Of a stretch of 64,000 bases of DNA, positions 59,561 to 64,000 are shown piece by piece. Numbering within the stretch: position 1 is the stretch's first letter; each line of letters starts with the position of its first letter. Under the pieces are notes generated by a model. That model saw nothing but the letters and a program-made list of their open reading frames with translations. It had not been told where the DNA came from and made no database searches. The position numbers were made by a program, and so were the translations under genes. Source of the DNA: Druceiella hillmani (Eukaryota; Arthropoda; Insecta; Lepidoptera; Hepialidae); the NCBI GenBank assembly GCA_039881145.1, contig JAYKKI010000006.1, forward strand, positions 19,536,501 to 19,600,500, read 5' to 3'.

Positions 59561-59725
59561 ATTAAAAGCGAAAACAACCTCGGGGTATATGCTTTTAAAT
59601 GCTGTTTATTCTCATGTCCAAGCTCTATTCCACAATTTTATCGTTGTAAAGTTCATAAATGCATTTGCGAAAACAAAATGCCCGTTGAGTTTTGATTTGT
59701 AATTACCCATTTGAAGCAAGTCCTT
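59561..59725 (+). other. Codon-like conserved segment, B2 copy (stop codon present)
   Basis: Partner of 55,024-55,185. The shared peptide core is VHKCI-E-KMPVEF and FVIT-LKQVL. An in-frame TGA sits at 59,693-59,695. Confidence 0.25.
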
Positions 59726-60954
59726 AAATATGATGGTTTTTAAGGAATTTTCAATTTATGTCTTAGATAATTTGAATAATAGAGCTATTGTATACTTTAT
59801 TTGACATCATAAAACTATTTTCCAGCATATTCATAACGTGTCCCAAAGTCTTTCCATTGGATAAAAAAAATTCAATATCGGTAATAAAAAAATACGTTTT
59901 CTACTTGTAAAAGCTGTAACCTGTCTTTGTTTATGTTTAAAGAATATTTTAATGTATTCGCGGACATTTCTAGGATAAAATGTTTTTTTTATGTATTGAA
60001 GAAGTAAAAAATAATATTTACGAAATAGCTTTCTTAGTCTCATTAACCGTCATCCTCATGAATGAGGGTCGTGTCTGCTTGTAGTTGTCGACTCGAAGGA
60101 TTTTATTATACCTTTCCACTAGTCCCATGTCGTATGGCATTGTTAAAAGGCATACCAAAGAGCTTTCGTATGTGATTAGATTGATTAGTCGGAAAATAGT
60201 TTCTTGGTCGTTTTTTCGCTATTTTACCCACCATCATACACGTTTTTTAGCTAACATCTGCACGTCTAACTAGGCGGCCAAAGTACGTAATCATTGTTTG
60301 TAACTAAACGGTGGACAGTCTTGTATAACGTTTACTTATAAAGTAAACTATAGTTTTGCCACCTGGCGCATGAACACATTAGCTCGTTTAGTAGACCAGG
60401 AGATCCGTAATATTCTGCATGAGTACTATATTGCAAATGAATCGTTTTTCTGTCTTTAATTTTTTTTTGTGCTCTGTTCCGACACAGCACAGAAAAAATA
60501 AAAATAACAGGTTTCATTCAAGTCATATTTTTGTATTTCTTATATTGATTTATTTTGGTGAAATAGGTTTAATAGAAGTAATATTTTCAGAGGTAATCTC
60601 TCCTTATTATTATTACCCGGTTAACAATTAAGTACTGACCGCATCCGACAAAGATTAATTTAATTTTGTTTCTAGATAGCCATCTCAGAATACCAACTAT
60701 TAAAATAAGAGCAAACGACTACAAAATACTGCGATTATACAACAACAACAACACGGCAACAACAATAATGATAATAATAATAATTCTTTGTAATTTTTCA
60801 TGATTTTGAACGCACTTATTTATGACGAGATTTGAATATTTGGGTCTAATTTACTTCCCAATTTTTGTAGATAAAAGGTAATTACATGTTTGTAGATAGA
60901 AAAGTATGGAGATTTTTGAAGCAATTTTCCAATTATAAAGTTATTAAGACAACG

Positions 60955-61024
60955 GTTATTAAGACGATCTTAATAACTCTCTACCTGGGAATTTGTTCTG
61001 ACAAATTATTTTATTCCCAGGTAG
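60955..61024. other. Two adjacent perfect hairpins
   Basis: gttattaaga/tcttaataac with a 3-base loop (60,955-60,977) is followed by ctacctgggaat/attcccaggtag with a 20-base loop (60,981-61,024). No counterpart is seen in B1, so the structure may be a small insertion. Confidence 0.6.
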
Positions 61025-61098
61025 TCGTGATTGGTATTTACAAACATGCTTATATTTTTTGAGGCTACATATAAGGAATACATATATTTTTAGGATCT

Positions 61099-61313
61099 TT
61101 TGCTTAAGGTTCAACAGTGACGAGGATGTGATATGGCCCCATTCCAACCTATGGAATACTATTTTTCGGGATTATTTATTATTTTTATTTCGTGATTCCG
61201 AGATTTTATTTCGGGATTATTTATATGTTTTGCTTAAGGTTCAACAGTGACGAAGATGGGATGTGACACCATTCCAACCTATGGAATACTATTTTTCGGG
61301 ATTATTTATGGAA
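61099..61313. repeat. 130-bp direct duplication
   Basis: tgcttaaggttcaacagtga recurs at 61,101 and 61,231, followed in both copies by cattccaacctatggaatac and tatttttcgggattatttat. Near-identity of the copies indicates a recent event. Confidence 0.88.
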
Positions 61314-62286
61314 CCGCTATTTTTCGGGAATTCTCCTCCGAAACTAACAAAGTCATCAATTTGATTTCTATTGTATCTTCTTGCTTATATAGTATAGTTA
61401 CTATAGTTTCATAAAAATAATTCATATAATTTGAAAATGTTATTCTCTTTTCTATTTTCAAGTTGTTTTCCTTTTTACCTTTTAAATGTAGGATGGAAAA
61501 TAATTTAAGTGAAATCTTGTTGCATAAATAAACAAAACAAAAAAAAAATGAGTATCCGTTGAGAACTTTTTTAAAGAAAGTGTAATGAAAACTAATAAAT
61601 TATGTTTTTGCAGTAAATTAAAAAAGGGTCATGTTGATTTTTGGAATCCAAAAAGTTTGTAAAATTTGAACCTCTGATTGAGGGCTGCTTTTTAAATAAG
61701 ACTCAATATCAGTATATATGGCAAAGTACTGATAGGCATTTGACTAATTAATTGTACCGTTCAAATATTGAAAAAAGAATTGGTATATAACACATCAGTT
61801 CTAGGTTTATGAAGGTTGGTAGGCTCTGAACATGTACATTAGTTTGAAGGAACGAATTTGAAATTTGCGTTACGATTTGGTATTTTTTTAAATTCATAAG
61901 TCATAATTCTAACGGCAAAGAAATTTTCAAAAATCTTTAATACGAACCGTATTATAAACGTTTCAGTTTTACGTTTAGACGAGGATGGCAATAGTGATTT
62001 ATGATTTAATATATTGTATTCGATAGGATCGAAAGAGACAGAGAGATATCCGCACTCAATCCCGCCATTAAATTAAAAGCTCATAATTGGCTTATTTTAT
62101 AAACAATTTTAATAATTATTTCCCTTATTTCTATGACATTTATATTGAAAACAGTAGATTTTGAAGAAACAAATTATTCTGGGTTTATTTAATCATAGTG
62201 AAAGATTTTTTCTAGTTAAGAAAAATATTTCTGGCCTGAATGGAATAAGCACCTGCTCATTGCTTAAGTGTTTATGCTCTAGGTTT

Positions 62287-62290
<4 letters not shown>

Positions 62291-62341
<51 letters not shown>
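62291..62341. repeat. (TA)n microsatellite in B2
   Basis: About 25 TA repeats at the place matching 57,380-57,432. Confidence 0.95.
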
Positions 62342-62345
<4 letters not shown>

Positions 62346-62469
62346 TAAGTTTGTATATTCACGTTGTGTTTATTGTAAAAATGTTACTTACTTTTTACGT
62401 ATCGAAATGTTAGTTCTTTGTTAGGTCCACTGATCTTTGATCTTCTTTTCCGCAGAATATTAATAATTT

Positions 62470-62762
62470 TCCATTTAATCGACTACTTATAAAAGGGCGA
62501 AAAAGCTTTAACCATGCGAGCAACTTTCGTTCTATCCGGGAGCGTATTTCCGCGTTAAAATTTTTCTTTAATCTCCTCGTATCAATCATGGACGGCAGCT
62601 TTCGGCCCTAACGGACTAACGGACCTTGTTAAGAACGTTTGAAAGCTCGATCGGAAAGTTATCTCGGACTTTGCTAAAGGAACGCTAATGTCATTGAAAA
62701 AATGAAAGCTTCCGAGCGAAAGCTATTAAGTGCACATCTACGAAATTGCCAAGAAAATTGGA
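62470..62762. promoter_or_regulatory. Highly conserved duplicated element, B2 copy
   Basis: Partner of 57,580-57,870, offset by about 4,891 bp. The 5' ~75 bp match at roughly 85% and the 3' ~205 bp at about 95%, all without gaps. A 65-codon open frame (62,730-62,927, GTG start) begins inside, but the B1 sequence does not keep it open. Confidence 0.6.
62488..62497 (+). promoter_or_regulatory. TATA-box-like site (B2)
   Basis: TATAAAAGGG identical to the B1 site, preceded in both by tttaatcgact and followed by an aaaaagcttta block. Confidence 0.4.
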
Positions 62763-64000
62763 ATTTCTGTAATGTTTATATTGAGATTAAATATGGTGAT
62801 TGTGTCGATCGTATGGATTAAAGGAAGATTTTATTTACATGCAACTAATTTTTTCGCTGAATATCGAACTCCCATTTTTCCTATCCTGAAAGTTTTCTTA
62901 AAACTATTTTTCAGAAGCGTTTATTGACACATTTTTACCACATTCAAAATTAGCCCAATTCACTAGAGAATTGTTTATAAAAATCCTAAATAAGCATGTA
63001 TCAAAAGGCATCATTACAGTTATTACAATTAGTGAGTTTTAATATAAAATTTGATTAAGAGAAACATGATCGAACAGAGTTTTTGTAGTATTATTCATAG
63101 AAAATTAAACGCGGAATGCGTTCCGATGAATAAATTAAAAGTAATTGTCATTAAAACTTTCAATATTTTGGTGACTAAGTCCTTAACTCAGCCTTCATTT
63201 ACTATACTATATGTACTTCATTCTTATTAGATTTTAAATATAACAAAAATATACAACAAAAAAATTTACTATGTGACATGCGGTTTCTCCGAATCCAACG
63301 CTCTTTTTTCAAGATTATTTTTAATAGGAATATTTGAGAAAAAATCCGCGTGATATGACTTGATTGAAATAGTTTTTCTTTATATATGATTTTGGTAATA
63401 TTTCTAATAATAACTAATAGGTACCCTTAAAATATACTTAAAGCATTTCACAGAAGCATAGAACACAAGGGATAAAAATATTTAAATGTAAGTATATTGT
63501 CTAAAAAATGAAATATAACCAAAATATTCTTAACATCACAATAGTCGTGATAATGAGATCAGGTTACACATGTCCTGACTTGATGTGGGTCTCTGCTATG
63601 CATGTCAGGAATATTACATAACAATAATCAAACCGTCATGAATCAAAATGAGGTCATCCGTAATTAAAAGGGATTTTAAGTGATATAATAGATACGAGAA
63701 GCTTTTACCAGTGGTATAAAAGTCTTCAATTGTAATAGTGTAAAATAATGCCTTCTTAGTAATATTCTGTTACATATGCTCATATATTTTTTCCTTTACG
63801 TCTTCGAAATCGGGTAAGAATTGTTAAAAACCAGTTTGAATAAAAAATTATTGCTAATGCGTAGGGATATAAGAGATCGAACTATGATTGAAATATTGTT
63901 GATATCAGAATAATATTCTATCATAGTAATACAAACAATTTCACACTCTCAATACAAGACACAAATAATTTCGACTCTGATTGATTTTAATATAACATTA

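Larger units (their letters stand above)
58550..63800. repeat. Tandem unit B2
   Basis: Second copy of the B unit. Homology at its end (ctgttacatatgctcatat near 63,769 against ctgttacatatagcgtat near 58,524) indicates that the unit boundary lies near 63,800. The final 200 bp may begin a third copy. B2 is about 0.7 kb longer than B1, partly through the local duplication near 61.1-61.3 kb. Confidence 0.78.

Noticed and set aside
1..64000. CRISPR arrays, rRNA genes, bacterial operons or plasmid origins
   Set aside because: No spaced identical repeats, no rRNA-like conserved blocks and no prokaryotic gene organisation; the sequence has eukaryotic mobile elements and microsatellites.

Overview
The window looks like nuclear DNA from an arthropod, most likely an insect. 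It is strongly AT-rich (about 30% GC by eye). It carries long (TA)n microsatellites, a tRNA-derived SINE, a decayed mariner transposase and many small inverted-repeat elements. The longest open frame is about 126 codons and none matches a protein family I recognise, apart from the broken mariner fragment. I read it as an intergenic or intronic gene desert. A hymenopteran-like genome would fit the AT background with CpG-rich patches, but that is a guess.

Layout. 1-6,400 is AT-rich, with a degenerate tandem repeat, one diverged duplicate pair (2,340-2,690 / 5,480-5,790) and a 265-bp palindromic mobile element. About 6,500-27,860 is an old tandem triplication (units A1, A2, A3; roughly 6-8 kb each). 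The units align only patchily, but the same GC-richer islands recur in the same order: islands G, H and N, plus ~130-bp sub-repeats. Single diverged copies of island N also lie near 33.8 kb and 43.0 kb. 27,860-53,000 is mostly unique AT-rich DNA with a few CpG-rich islands (27.9-28.15, 31.95-32.36 and 49.57-49.79 kb), two minisatellites and hairpins. 53,100-53,960 holds the SINE and the mariner fossil, both on the minus strand. About 53,990-63,800 is a second tandem duplication (B1, B2; about 4.9 kb). Most of B1/B2 has diverged heavily, but one ~290-bp element near the end of each unit has a core that is about 95% identical without gaps.

Main finding. At least eight copies of a small palindromic element sit in the first 43 kb. 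Each arm carries a sequence that folds as a minimal type I hammerhead ribozyme: CUGAAGA, short stem II, GAAA, a two- to three-pair stem III around the palindrome CCUAGG, a GUC cleavage triplet, and a ccac/gugg stem I. Four motifs in three copies keep the whole core; others show core mutations or deletions. Most copies are flanked by 10-12 bp direct repeats, and at least two sites are empty in the paralogous A units, so those insertions came after the triplication. The features resemble the terminal repeats of Penelope-like retroelements, which are known to encode minimal hammerheads. No reverse transcriptase is present here.

Second finding. The B-unit element is far more constrained than its surroundings and has a conserved TATAAAAGGG near its start. 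It is the best candidate for an undescribed functional sequence such as an enhancer, promoter or noncoding RNA. A short stretch of B1/B2 also shows a codon-like substitution pattern.
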